A stretch of DNA of 64,000 bases from Flavobacterium sp. W4I14 (GCA_030817875.1 JAUSZU010000001.1:1364001-1428000), one strand, 5' to 3'. Numbered from the stretch's first letter, positions 25,706 to 35,494 are shown. The notes: generated from the sequence alone by a model not told the origin. Translations and numbers: made by a program.

Positions 25706-25909
25706 TCGTCATTCCTGCGCAGGCGGGAATCTTAATGCAATTTACAAAACCTACCGTGGCATTACGATTCCCAATCGCTTACTATTGACAGATTCCAAAA
25801 ATCTGTCGTCATTTCGATCGCAGTGGAGAAATCTTTGAATTGTCTATTAAACATAGTTCAAAGATTTCTCTTCCGAAGGTTCGGGACTGCGCTCCAGTAG
25901 AAATGACGA
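25706..25909. repeat. Two CGTCAT-type repeats inside the nitrate operon
   Basis: A CGTCATTCCTGCGCAGGCGGG element starts at 25706, with a GCGCAGGCGGGAATCTTAATGC run, and is joined to a family B element at 25806-25909 that opens CGTCATTTCGATCGCAGTGG and closes GTAGAAATGACGA. An inverted copy of the CTGTCAAT tail lies at about 25786. The elements sit between nasA and narM, within one transcription unit. Confidence 0.8.
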
Positions 25910-25989
25910 TTTATCTTAGCCTATCAATCAAACTCCTTTGTTTGTTTTTTTAGAACTGACCGTTAGGAATAACAAACGGCCAAAAGTCT

Positions 25990-28900
25990 TTATGTTCCCG
26001 CCAAAGCAGGTTTAGGTTCCGTTTTTAATACATTTACAAAAGAATCTAATATGGCTTTTACCTCGGGCCTGCAACTGCCACAACCCATTCCAGCGCCGGT
26101 TAACTGGCAAAGCTGCAAATGATCTTTACAGCCATCTTTAATTTTGTTGATCAGGTTGCCTTCGCCAACATTGTTGCAGCTGCATACGGTTTTGCCGATA
26201 ATAGGTTCGGTTGTTTTGCCACTTCTTAACAATTGAAGCCGCTTTTCGCTTAACTCCATTTTATTTTCGATCAGGTTGCGGAACTCCAAAAACTCACTTT
26301 TATCGCCGATTAATATCGCTCCAACCAATTTATCGTTGTGTACAATACATTTTTTATAGTAACGTTTGGCTTTATCAATAAAAACAATTTCCTCATAAGT
26401 GGAGTCGTTGTTCGGTATTTCGGCCAAACCTAATGAACAGAGTTCTAAACTGTGCATTTTAAGGATATTCATGAGCAGGCTGCCCTGGTAAAATTTAGCA
26501 ATATCTCCACAAAGAAACCTGGCCACTATTTCTGCTTGCTGTTCTGCTGCTGCGGTAATGCCGTACATCTGGCCTTTAAATTCGGCAATTTCACCAATAG
26601 CATAAATGTCTTTTTCGGTGGTTCTCAGGTATTCATCAACCACAACACCTCTTTTACATTCTATGCCTGCTTCTTTAATCAGTTCAGTATTCGGAACAGT
26701 ACCTATGGCAATTACTAAAGATTCACAATCGATCAATAAACCACTTTTTAAACGAATGCCAGAAATGCTTTTTTCTCCGATAATCCGGTCTACTTCATCA
26801 TTGTAAAAAATCTCAATGCCTTTGCTGGTCAGTTCTTCATGAAGTAACTGACTGCCCAATGCATCCAACTGGCGGCCCATTAATCGCGATATCCGTTGGA
26901 TAATCGTCACTTTTGAACCTGTTTCGGCCAAAGATGTGGCCAATTCGATTCCCAATAAACCGCCACCAACAATTACTACTTTTCCATTTGTGGTATCCAC
27001 GTGTTTTTTAAAACTGTCGGCATCATTACGGCTGCGCATGGTAAATATGCCGTTTAGTTTCGGGATATCTTTAAGCACAAAAGCCCTGCTTCCGGTGGCC
27101 AGGAGCAGAACATCGTAATGGTGCGTTTCTCCATTACTATCGATAACGGTTTTATTTTCTTTGTCGATCTTTTCGATACCTAACCCACGGTGCAGCTTAA
27201 TTCTATAATCGGTTTCCTCACTATCGCTCATTTTAATGAGGTTATGCCAGGGTAAAGTGCCAATAATATAATCGGGGAGAAGTACCCTGTTGTAAAAAGG
27301 GAAATTTTCTTTGCTAAAGATCTCAATATCATCTTCGGTATTTAAAGCCCTATAACTTTTAACAAAACCACAGGCACCAGCGCCTGCACCAATAACAATG
27401 ATCTTTTGCCGGGCTTTTTGATATAATTTTACTTCTACAGCACTAAATTTAAAATCAGGTTCTTTGCTTAGTGGATCAACCAGGTTATTGGTAAGGTTAT
27501 TCACCCGGTTTAGGTCACTTTTTAAGATTTTTCCCCAGTGCATGGGCATAAAAACCACTCCAGGTTTAATATCTTCCGAAAATTTTGCTTTTACACGAAC
27601 ATTTCCACGTAAACTGGAAATTTCGATAATATCATTGTCTTTAATGTGCCGAGCTTCGGCGTCAATTGGGTTGATCTCTAAAAAAGATTCGCTAATATGC
27701 TGGTTCAATTTATTTACCTTGCCTGTTTTGCTTCGGGTATGCCATTGATCTCTTATTCTTCCGGTGGTTAAAATCAAAGGATGCTCCGGTGTTAAAGCTT
27801 CCGATTGGTTTTGATCATCAAATGATAAAATATTGGCTTTTTTATCTGGTGTATAAAACTGGTGATCGGTAAATAATCTGGCAGTTCCGAATGCTTTTTC
27901 TTGCTTCGGGTAAGGCCATTGAACGGCTCTTTTTTCTTTTAAAATCTCATAATTAAGGCCGCTGATATCAATGTTGGTTCCTTCGGTAAGCGCTGCATGC
28001 TCGTTGTATATTTCGGAAGCACTTTTAAAATCGAAACCGTGATAACCCATTTTTTTCGCAAACCGGCAGATAATTTCCGAATCTGGTAAGGCTTCTCCAG
28101 GTGCTTCGGTTACTTTACCAAGATAAGAAATATAGCGGCCTGCATTGGTCATGGTGCCCTCTTTTTCTACCCAGGCAGCTGCAGGTAAAACCACATCAGC
28201 GTATTTTATGGTTTCCACATTGTTGCTAATGTCCTGAACAACTACAAATTTCGCTTTTTTTAATCCTTCTTCGGCTACACGAACATCAGGTAGGCTAATC
28301 AATGGATTGGTGCATAAAATCCAAACCGCTTTGAGCTTTCCTGTATTCAGTTCATCAAACATTTCGGTTGCAGTTAAGCCCGGTTTGGATTGAATGGTGC
28401 CCAATGGGATCTGCCAAAATTTTTCGACCTCATTCCTATGACTTTCGTTTGCTAAAACGCGATGTGCCGGCAATAAATTGCTTAAACCACCAACTTCTCG
28501 TCCGCCCATGGCATTTGGTTGTCCGGTGAGTGAAAAAGGTCCGCTTCCAGGTTTGCCAATATGGCCGGTAATCAGGTTTAGGTTGATTAACGAAAGGTTT
28601 TTATTGGTACCCACCACACTTTGGTTAAGCCCCATGGTCCACATGCTGATGAAACCTTTTGCATTGCCGATGTAAGATGCAGCCAAGCGGATATCGCTTT
28701 CTTCTATGCCGCAAATAACTGCTGCTTCGGCCAGTGAGGTTTCGAAAACGGTAGCATGGTATTTTTCATAACCGTTGGTGCTGTTGATGATAAAATCAGT
28801 ATCAATTTTTCCATCTTCAATTAAACATCTGCCAATGGCGTGGTGAAGGGTAATATCGGTGCCTGGATTGAGTTGCAGATGGACATTGGCAAGCGAGCAG

Positions 28901-29541
28901 GTCTGCGTTTTTCGCGGGTCGCTTACAATGATCTTTAGGTCTGGATTTTTTTGCCTTGCGGCTTCAACACGGCGCCAAAGGATAGGATGGCACCATGCTG
29001 GATTTGCGCCCGCAACAAAAATACAATCGGCAATTTCAATATCATCGTAACTAATGGGCACAGTATCTTCACCTAAGCTCATTTTATAACCAACAACCGC
29101 ACTGCTCATACATAAGCGGCTGTTGGTGTCGATATTATTGCTACCGATAAAACCTTTAATCAATTTGTTTACTACATAATACTCTTCCGTTAAACATTGT
29201 CCGCTTGCATAAAAAGCCACACTATCGGGTCCATGTTTTTTAATCAGTGCTTTAAAAACGGCTGCTGTTCTTTCTAGTGCGGTATCCCAGCTTACCCTTT
29301 GGAGGGGCATGTTTTTGTTGTAACGCATTTCGGGGTAAAGCAGCCTGTCGCTTTTATCATTCGCCGTGTAGTGAAGATTCATGCCTTTGCTGCACAACAT
29401 GCCCTTGTTTACAGGGTGGTTTTTGTCTCCTTCAACTGTTATCCGCTCATGGATATCTTTAGTTACCACAATACCACAGCCCACTCCGCAGTAGCAGCAT
29501 GTTGTTGTGTTATTTAGCGATATATTCTTTTCTGCTTTCAA
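25990..29541 (-). CDS. nasA: Assimilatory nitrate reductase: NasA molybdoenzyme fused to FAD/NAD(P)H reductase and BFD domain
   Basis: A 1183-residue cytoplasmic fusion that reduces nitrate to nitrite. The N-terminus CCYCGVGCGIVV binds a 4Fe-4S cluster; about 1-690 is the bis-MGD molybdoenzyme (SRLCMSSAVVGYKM, TGQPNAMGGREVGGL, and VFMPMHWG in the final Mo-cofactor domain). From about 712, KIIVIGAGAGACG starts a FAD reductase with an NAD motif VVIVGGGLLGIELATSL, matching the N-terminal half of NirB at 31831. The end (about 1120-1165, CSCNNVG and CGSCRPEV) is a BFD-type [2Fe-2S] domain. This makes a self-contained reductase fed by NAD(P)H. Fourth or fifth gene of the nitrate operon, 42 nt after narK. 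Confidence 0.95.
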   Translation of the reverse strand: MKAEKNISLNNTTTCCYCGVGCGIVVTKDIHERITVEGDKNHPVNKGMLCSKGMNLHYTANDKSDRLLYPEMRYNKNMPLQRVSWDTALERTAAVFKALIKKHGPDSVAFYASGQCLTEEYYVVNKLIKGFIGSNNIDTNSRLCMSSAVVGYKMSLGEDTVPISYDDIEIADCIFVAGANPAWCHPILWRRVEAARQKNPDLKIIVSDPRKTQTCSLANVHLQLNPGTDITLHHAIGRCLIEDGKIDTDFIINSTNGYEKYHATVFETSLAEAAVICGIEESDIRLAASYIGNAKGFISMWTMGLNQSVVGTNKNLSLINLNLITGHIGKPGSGPFSLTGQPNAMGGREVGGLSNLLPAHRVLANESHRNEVEKFWQIPLGTIQSKPGLTATEMFDELNTGKLKAVWILCTNPLISLPDVRVAEEGLKKAKFVVVQDISNNVETIKYADVVLPAAAWVEKEGTMTNAGRYISYLGKVTEAPGEALPDSEIICRFAKKMGYHGFDFKSASEIYNEHAALTEGTNIDISGLNYEILKEKRAVQWPYPKQEKAFGTARLFTDHQFYTPDKKANILSFDDQNQSEALTPEHPLILTTGRIRDQWHTRSKTGKVNKLNQHISESFLEINPIDAEARHIKDNDIIEISSLRGNVRVKAKFSEDIKPGVVFMPMHWGKILKSDLNRVNNLTNNLVDPLSKEPDFKFSAVEVKLYQKARQKIIVIGAGAGACGFVKSYRALNTEDDIEIFSKENFPFYNRVLLPDYIIGTLPWHNLIKMSDSEETDYRIKLHRGLGIEKIDKENKTVIDSNGETHHYDVLLLATGSRAFVLKDIPKLNGIFTMRSRNDADSFKKHVDTTNGKVVIVGGGLLGIELATSLAETGSKVTIIQRISRLMGRQLDALGSQLLHEELTSKGIEIFYNDEVDRIIGEKSISGIRLKSGLLIDCESLVIAIGTVPNTELIKEAGIECKRGVVVDEYLRTTEKDIYAIGEIAEFKGQMYGITAAAEQQAEIVARFLCGDIAKFYQGSLLMNILKMHSLELCSLGLAEIPNNDSTYEEIVFIDKAKRYYKKCIVHNDKLVGAILIGDKSEFLEFRNLIENKMELSEKRLQLLRSGKTTEPIIGKTVCSCNNVGEGNLINKIKDGCKDHLQLCQLTGAGMGCGSCRPEVKAILDSFVNVLKTEPKPALAGT

Positions 29542-29583
29542 ATGATCAACGGTATTGTAGGTAGATTTTTACTTTTGGTATGA

Positions 29584-30951
29584 CTATTTGCTCGGTGTAA
29601 GTACAAGATCTTCTATTGCTGCGCTTTTCTGTGCCATAATGGTTCTGAAAATAAATACAGCAATGCCAATTCCGAGAATGATAAAACCGAGGAAAGTAAA
29701 TGCACTGGTATAATCGATCAGGTCTTTTTGAATAGTATGCCCGTTTTCGATTACATTTTTAGTGGCGTGACCAGCTTTGGCTTTAAACATAAATGCAATA
29801 AGCATAGCGCCGATATTTCCACCAGCACCTACAATACCTGCTACACTACCAACTGCAAGTGGATTAATGAAAGGAACGAGGCTATAGGTTGCTCCATTTG
29901 CCATTTTTAAACTTAGACCGAAAACAAACATCATAAAAATGGCCATTCCGATATTGCCCGATTTTGCGAACCAGATCAGGCCGATTCCTTCTATCAAAAG
30001 CAATAGCGCAAGTAAAAGTGTTTTGCCATCAAATCCCCAGGTTTTACCGATTTTATCAGCAACAATTCCACCCAATGGTCTGGCAAAAACATTGATCCAG
30101 CCAAAAATACCTGCAACCATTCCGGCTATGGCGATTGTTGCGCCGAATGAATCAGTAAAAAAGATCGGTGCGAAGTTATCAACCGTTATTTCTACACCAA
30201 AACAGGCAGCGTAGGCAATGGTTAAAATCCAGGTGCGGTAATCCTTCGCCGCGATTAAAAATGTGTTTTTGGTGCTTTTTATGTTTTCGTCTTTTAAATC
30301 CTTAAAATCTCCCTGTGGAGTATCTAACGTATAACGGTGATATAGAAAGGCACATACCAAAAGCATTACACCAGGAAAAATCATGGCATATCTCCAGCTG
30401 TCTTCAGTGCTACAAAAGCCCAGAGCGGTAATGCCAGATGCGATTAATGGCATAAATAAATTGGCAGCACCACCACCTGCATTCCCGAAGCCACCTGCTG
30501 TTGCATTTGCGGTTCCTTTAATGTTCGAGGCAAACATAATGGAGGTATGGAATTGGGTAATTACAAATGAAGCGCCGATTACGCCAATGGCCAAACGGAA
30601 AAGCAAAAATGAGGTATAAGAATTGCTGGTTCCGATTAATAAAACGGGAATGGCACACAGTACCAAAAGCCAGGTGTAAATGAGTTTGGGGCCAAATTTG
30701 TCAATTAGCCGTCCGATCAGTAAACGGGCAATAATAGTAGCTGATACTGAAGCAATCTGAATGTTGCCCACCTGATCTTTGGTAAGGTGTAATTGCTCTC
30801 TTGCAATTTTCATTAAGGGTGCCATGCCGAACCAGGCGAAAAAGCAAAAGAAGAAAGTTAGCCAGGTGATGTGAAAGGTTTTCATCTGAACACCTTTGAG
30901 CGAAAATATATTTAATTTATCTAGCGGTTTAGTAATGGAGTTTAGTGTCAT
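29584..30951 (-). CDS. narK: NarK/NasA-type nitrate/nitrite transporter (MFS)
   Basis: A 455-residue MFS transporter of the NNP family with about 12 membrane helices. The nitrate signature GGFGNAGGGAANLF lies in the fifth helix and a second one, VGAGGNIGAML, in the eleventh. The Asn and Gly-rich motifs bind nitrate. A start at the first Met is kept because relatives also carry a short KLNIFSLKGVQMKTFH leader. It lies between the small secreted protein gene and nasA and brings nitrate in for assimilation. Confidence 0.93.
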   Translation of the reverse strand: MTLNSITKPLDKLNIFSLKGVQMKTFHITWLTFFFCFFAWFGMAPLMKIAREQLHLTKDQVGNIQIASVSATIIARLLIGRLIDKFGPKLIYTWLLVLCAIPVLLIGTSNSYTSFLLFRLAIGVIGASFVITQFHTSIMFASNIKGTANATAGGFGNAGGGAANLFMPLIASGITALGFCSTEDSWRYAMIFPGVMLLVCAFLYHRYTLDTPQGDFKDLKDENIKSTKNTFLIAAKDYRTWILTIAYAACFGVEITVDNFAPIFFTDSFGATIAIAGMVAGIFGWINVFARPLGGIVADKIGKTWGFDGKTLLLALLLLIEGIGLIWFAKSGNIGMAIFMMFVFGLSLKMANGATYSLVPFINPLAVGSVAGIVGAGGNIGAMLIAFMFKAKAGHATKNVIENGHTIQKDLIDYTSAFTFLGFIILGIGIAVFIFRTIMAQKSAAIEDLVLTPSK

Positions 30952-30989
30952 AACGGTCTGTTTAAGCGTAAATAAATAAATGGGTTCTT

Positions 30990-31385
30990 TTAAAATTTAT
31001 AGCCTAAGCCTACGCCAACGTTCCATTCGCCATTTTTAACCACGGTTTTAGGGTTGTAGTATAGCGGTACCTGTAAGGCTACGTGGCGAAAGGCCGTTGT
31101 TAAACCAAAACCAAGGTTAGGGGTGAGGGCTGCATTTTTTGGTGCTCCGGCAGCAACTTTATCTTCTTTGATTCTTAAGCTGGGTAACAACCCCAATAAA
31201 ACGGTGTAAGGTTTTTTGCTGAATTTGATGCTCGGGCCTGTACAGTTTATAAAAGCACCATGATCGACATATCCGGCAACGATAGTACCATCGAATAAAA
31301 CGGCTTTAGTTTGCGATTTAGCTGAAAAAAAGAACAAGGTAAGTGCAAGGCAGCCTGTTGCGGCTACATAATTAGAAATCTTCAT
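30990..31385 (-). CDS. Small exported protein in the nitrate operon, unknown function
   Basis: A 131-residue protein with an N-terminal signal (LALTLFFFSAKSQ, cleavage near residue 25). The mature part has alternating hydrophobic and Gly/aromatic residues and ends LGYKF, the style of small outer-membrane beta-barrel proteins. It lies between nirD and narK, so it is likely cotranscribed with nitrate assimilation and may help nitrate cross the outer membrane. I do not recognise a family. Confidence 0.7.
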   Translation of the reverse strand: MKISNYVAATGCLALTLFFFSAKSQTKAVLFDGTIVAGYVDHGAFINCTGPSIKFSKKPYTVLLGLLPSLRIKEDKVAAGAPKNAALTPNLGFGLTTAFRHVALQVPLYYNPKTVVKNGEWNVGVGLGYKF

Positions 31386-31446
31386 GTCGGTTTGGTTTGG
31401 GGTTAAATTTTTTAATCGGAAAAAGTTTAAATCTTACTGGGTCAGG

Positions 31447-31794
31447 TTAAGATTTTGGTGTTGTACCAATATAAACAGTTCCGTTTTCTATCTTTACAGG
31501 ATAGGTTTTTATTGCGCATTCATCGCCGCTTAAACATTCGCCAGTGCTCAATGAGAATGTTTTTTTGTGGAAAGGGCAGGCTACCTTAGGTTCATCGGTA
31601 GTAGATCCAATCATTCCACGGCTTAATGCCATCTGTTTTTTATGCGGGCATTCATTTTGTGTGGCATACCACTCATTTCTTCTGGTGAAATAGAACAGTG
31701 CAATCTGATCTTCACCATGTTTTACGCAAACGCCACCGTTCTCAATGGCATCCTCGACTCGGCAGGCTGCTAGCCAATTTGATTGTTCATTCAT
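31447..31794 (-). CDS. nirD: Nitrite reductase small subunit (Rieske type)
   Basis: A 115-residue NirD-like Rieske protein. CPHKK and CPFHKK are the two ligand pairs for the [2Fe-2S] cluster, and the fold around VACPFHKKTFSLSTGECLSG is typical. It partners NirB, encoded 36 nt upstream, in reducing nitrite to ammonium in the cytoplasm. Confidence 0.93.
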   Translation of the reverse strand: MNEQSNWLAACRVEDAIENGGVCVKHGEDQIALFYFTRRNEWYATQNECPHKKQMALSRGMIGSTTDEPKVACPFHKKTFSLSTGECLSGDECAIKTYPVKIENGTVYIGTTPKS

Positions 31795-31830
31795 AATTTT
31801 TGGGTTTTATAAGGTTTGTAAAGATTTTGA

Positions 31831-34344
31831 TTAAACTGTTTTCCATTCGGCGGTCCTTTTTTGTCCGCGCATCTCAACAAATTCTATAGTTGGATCTTTG
31901 TCTTCTGGTGCATTTACAAAATGAGAGAAGCGTTTTCTGATCGCAGGATTTTCTACAGCTTCCTTCCATTCGCATTTGTAAGAGGCAATTAAGTTTTCAA
32001 TTTCGTTTTCCCATTGGGCGGCCATTCCTAAACTATCATTAATGATTACATTTCGCAGGTAATCTATTCCACCTTCCATTTTGTTCAGCCAGGTTGCTGT
32101 TCTGGTAAGTGGATCGGCAGTGCGGATGTAAAACATCAAAAATCTATCAATGTATTTAATGCAGGTTTCACTATCTAAGTCTGTTGCCAGTAAAAGGGCA
32201 TGTTGCGGTTTGCTACCTCCATTGCCACATACATATAAATTCCAGCCTTTTTCGGTAGCAATAATGCCAAAATCTTTACTCTGAGCTTCCGCACATTCTC
32301 TGATACAGCCGCTTACAGCTGATTTAAACTTGTGCGGTGCACGGATGCCCCTGTACCGTTCTTCAATTTGGATGGCGAAACTTACACTGTCGTGCAAGCC
32401 AAATCTGCACCAGGTACTACCTACGCAGCTTTTAACCGTTCTTAAGCCTTTTCCGTATGCATGTCCGCTTTCAAAACCTGCAGCGATTAATTCCTCCCAG
32501 ATAATAGGAAGATCGTTAAGGTGTGCACCGAACATATCAATACGCTGACCTCCGGTAATTTTGGTGTAGAGGTTATATTTTTTAGCTACTTCGCCAATTA
32601 CTATCAATTTATCGGGTGTGATTTCGCCACCCGGAACCCTTGGTACCACTGAGTATGAGCCGCCTTTTTGAATGTTGGCCAGAAAACGGTCGTTGCTATC
32701 TTGGGCTACATCATTTCCTTTTTTAAGGATCATTTCGTTCCAAAGGCTGGCCAGGAGCGATGACACTAATGGTTTACATACCTCACAACCGTCATTTTTG
32801 CCTAAAGCATCCAATACTTCATCATAACTTTTTAGTTCGTGGATATGAATAAGGTCAAAAAGTTCCTGTCTGCTATAGTTAAAGTGTTCGCAGATTACAT
32901 TTTTGATATACTTACCTTGTGATTTTAAGGTATAAGTCATCAAGTCTTTAACCATTGGCAAGCATCCACCACAGCCTGTGCCTGCTTTGGTGCATTTTTT
33001 TAAGTCATCAATGTTTTCGCAAGAGCCATCAGCAACTGCAGCGCAGATATCGCCTTTGCTAACGCCTTCACAGCTACAGATCAATGCACCGTCTGGTAAA
33101 CCTGTAATTCCGGCTCCGCCAGCAGGTTCGCTTCCGCCACGTGCACCCAGAATCAGTTCTTCGGGGTTTTCTGGTAATACAATCCGGTTATTAGAGGTCT
33201 GCAACAGCAGGTTGTAAGCTGTTGCATCTCCAATTAATATACCTCCTAAAAGGTATTGCCCGTCATTACTAACATTTATTCTTTTATAAACGCCTTTGTG
33301 TTTGTTTTCGAAGATGATGGTGCGGCAATCAGGTTCGGTAATAAAATTATCACCAAAACTGGCCACATCGATACCGATCAGTTTCAGTTTAGTACTCATA
33401 TCAAATCCTGTGAAGGTTTTATCACCTTCGCAAAGGTTTGTAGTCAACACTTCAGCCATTTCGTAACCAGGAGCGATTAATCCATAAATCATTCCGTCGT
33501 ACAAAGCGCATTCACCAATGGCAAAAATAGCCGGATCATTGGTCTGCATTTTTTGATCAACAACAATTCCACCGCGCGGACCAACCTCGATACCGCATGC
33601 CTTTGCCAGTTCGTCGCGTGGTTTTATACCAGCAGATATAACAAGCATATCAACATCTAAAGCCGTATCATCGCTAAACTTTAGCGCGGTAATACGGCCA
33701 TCGCCTTCAATACTTGTTGTGTTTTTATTTAAGTGGATCTGTAAACCAAGATCTGCGAGTTTAGATTTAAGCATGTCGCTACCTGCAGCATCAATTTGTC
33801 TTGGCATTAAGCGCGGTGCAAATTCGATAATGCTCGTTTTTTCAATGCCCAAATCTATTAGTGCTTTAGCAGCTTCCAATCCCAGTAAACCGCCACCGAT
33901 AACCGAAGCTGTTTTGGCCTTTTTGGCATAACCGCTAATCAGGTCAAGATCTTCAATTGTACGGTAAACAAAAACACCTTCTTTCTCGATACCAGGTATA
34001 TTGGGAACGAAAGCGCCTGAGCCAGTTGCAAAAACAAGAATATCGTAATGATAATCAAGGCCACTGGCGGTATAAACTTTTTGAAGTTCGCGATCTATTT
34101 TAACGATTGGATTATTTAAGAAAAGGGTAATATTTTGCTCTTGATACCAGTTTTCAGTAGAAAGAGAAAGATCATCAGCAGTTTTTCCGTTAAAATATTC
34201 ACTTAAATGAACACGGTCATAAGCCCTGCGGGGTTCTTCGCCAAAAACGATAAGATTAAAAGAAGAGGTTTTTGATCTTAGCTTTTCGCAGAATTTATAT
34301 CCCACCATTCCATTTCCTATTACGATTATTTGTGGTTCTTTCAT
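31831..34344 (-). CDS. nirB: NAD(P)H nitrite reductase large subunit
   Basis: An 837-residue cytoplasmic enzyme reducing nitrite to ammonium. Residues 1-390 are the FAD/NAD(P)H reductase (VIGNGMVGYKFCEKL, VIGGGLLGLEAAKAL), about 418-465 a BFD [2Fe-2S] domain (CSCEGVSKGD, CGGCLPMVKD) with a second such region near 490-535, and the C-terminal part is the siroheme-Fe4S4 domain with CVGSTWC and CIRECAEAQ as ligands. It is the first gene of a seven-gene operon. The promoter region, with a CRP-like site, separates it from divergent cobA. Confidence 0.95.
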   Translation of the reverse strand: MKEPQIIVIGNGMVGYKFCEKLRSKTSSFNLIVFGEEPRRAYDRVHLSEYFNGKTADDLSLSTENWYQEQNITLFLNNPIVKIDRELQKVYTASGLDYHYDILVFATGSGAFVPNIPGIEKEGVFVYRTIEDLDLISGYAKKAKTASVIGGGLLGLEAAKALIDLGIEKTSIIEFAPRLMPRQIDAAGSDMLKSKLADLGLQIHLNKNTTSIEGDGRITALKFSDDTALDVDMLVISAGIKPRDELAKACGIEVGPRGGIVVDQKMQTNDPAIFAIGECALYDGMIYGLIAPGYEMAEVLTTNLCEGDKTFTGFDMSTKLKLIGIDVASFGDNFITEPDCRTIIFENKHKGVYKRINVSNDGQYLLGGILIGDATAYNLLLQTSNNRIVLPENPEELILGARGGSEPAGGAGITGLPDGALICSCEGVSKGDICAAVADGSCENIDDLKKCTKAGTGCGGCLPMVKDLMTYTLKSQGKYIKNVICEHFNYSRQELFDLIHIHELKSYDEVLDALGKNDGCEVCKPLVSSLLASLWNEMILKKGNDVAQDSNDRFLANIQKGGSYSVVPRVPGGEITPDKLIVIGEVAKKYNLYTKITGGQRIDMFGAHLNDLPIIWEELIAAGFESGHAYGKGLRTVKSCVGSTWCRFGLHDSVSFAIQIEERYRGIRAPHKFKSAVSGCIRECAEAQSKDFGIIATEKGWNLYVCGNGGSKPQHALLLATDLDSETCIKYIDRFLMFYIRTADPLTRTATWLNKMEGGIDYLRNVIINDSLGMAAQWENEIENLIASYKCEWKEAVENPAIRKRFSHFVNAPEDKDPTIEFVEMRGQKRTAEWKTV

Positions 34345-34479
34345 AAATCTTAAAGGTATTTTGTGTTTTGTTGGTTTCTGTTGGTTGTTTTTTGTTTCGA
34401 ATTATTTATTTTATTGTTTTTTATTGATAATAATCGATTCAAAAATTCACTTTTTAATATTTATATGATTTTTGATATT

Positions 34480-34487
34480 CAAATATA
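34480..34487 (-). promoter_or_regulatory. Candidate -7 element of the nirB operon
   Basis: On the minus strand it reads TATATTTG, an exact TAnnTTTG match. No clear -33 TTTG lies 19-21 nt upstream, as expected when an activator is needed. The CRP-like palindrome (centre 34524.5) would be near -48, within the usual range for class II activation. Confidence 0.5.
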
Positions 34488-34516
34488 GGTTAAAATTCAA
34501 TTAAAAGTTGTTATTG

Positions 34517-34532
34517 TGTGATTTTTATCACA
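34517..34532. promoter_or_regulatory. CRP/FNR-type operator between nirB and cobA
   Basis: TGTGATTTTTATCACA is a perfect TGTGA-N6-TCACA palindrome, midway between the two divergent nitrate and siroheme genes. It is the expected target of the Crp/Fnr protein encoded at 22145, whose helix keeps the Glu and Arg that read TGTGA. Confidence 0.75.
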
Positions 34533-34596
34533 AAAAATTTAATTTTTTAATAAATTTTCATCACTTTTATGTTTAAATAGTTAAATCATTAAAATT

Positions 34597-35361
34597 ATGA
34601 ATCAAAAAACTAACGATTTTGGACTTTTTATAATGGGTGGAGGTCCTGGTGATCCTGAATTGATCACTATGAAAGCTCTTAATGTGTTAAAAAGAGCAGA
34701 AGTTATTCTGTATGATAACTTAAGTAATGAGAAATTGCTAGAAATTGCGCCGAAAAATTGCAAAATGATCTATGTTGGCAAGCAACCTTATGGAAAATAC
34801 ACGCCACAAGAGAAAATAAATGAATTAATTGTCGAAAATGCCCAAAATTATCAAGTAGTTGTACGTTTAAAGGGTGGCGATCCCTTTATTTTTGGCAGAG
34901 GATTCGAAGAATTGATTTATGCGGAGGCTAGAGGCATCAAATGTCATTACATTCCAGGTATAAGTAGTATGCAGGGCGCTGGTTTTATTGATGTTCCTTT
35001 AACGCATCGTGGCATTAGTGAAAGTGTTTGGATCCTTACCGGAACCAAGAAGGACGGAAGTTTAACAAACGATTTAAAGTGTGCCATGAAAAGTTCGGCT
35101 ACAGTTGTTATATATATGGGTATGAAAAAAGTTGGCGAAATCTCTAAAGCTTATTGTGATGCGGGCTTGGGTGATATGCCTGCGGCAGTTATTCAGCATG
35201 CTACCTTGCCCAACCAAAAACAAGTAGTATGTTCAGTTCAAAATTTACAGGAATCTGCTGAACAGGCGGGCTTAACTTATCCTGCTATTATTATTATAGG
35301 TAATGTGGTGCAGGCTAAAGCTTATGCGAACTTAAATCAGGCAGAGTTGTTGTCAGCATAG
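34597..35361 (+). CDS. cobA: Uroporphyrinogen-III C-methyltransferase for siroheme
   Basis: A 254-residue SUMT that makes precorrin-2, the precursor of siroheme, from uroporphyrinogen III with two SAM. Motifs are GGGPGDPELITMKALNVL, VVRLKGGDPFIFGRG and PGISSM. It lacks the CysG N-terminal dehydrogenase/chelatase domain, so siroheme completion needs another protein. Divergent from nirB across the CRP-like site, matching the need for siroheme in NirB. Confidence 0.93.
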   Translation: MNQKTNDFGLFIMGGGPGDPELITMKALNVLKRAEVILYDNLSNEKLLEIAPKNCKMIYVGKQPYGKYTPQEKINELIVENAQNYQVVVRLKGGDPFIFGRGFEELIYAEARGIKCHYIPGISSMQGAGFIDVPLTHRGISESVWILTGTKKDGSLTNDLKCAMKSSATVVIYMGMKKVGEISKAYCDAGLGDMPAAVIQHATLPNQKQVVCSVQNLQESAEQAGLTYPAIIIIGNVVQAKAYANLNQAELLSA

Positions 35362-35494
35362 ATAGGTTGATTAGTTCGCTGGTCATTGGTTTAATTTGTT
35401 AATTGACTCCATTTAAATAGTCCTCCGACTTTATAAAAAAAAGAATTATAATACTCCTGGTTTTGTTTGGAAAGCAATTGTTGTAGCTGTTTTT

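Noticed and set aside
26452-29517. Plus-strand frames over the nitrate reductase fusion
   Set aside because: They are antisense shadows of the long nasA frame with unnatural Cys/Phe-rich composition.
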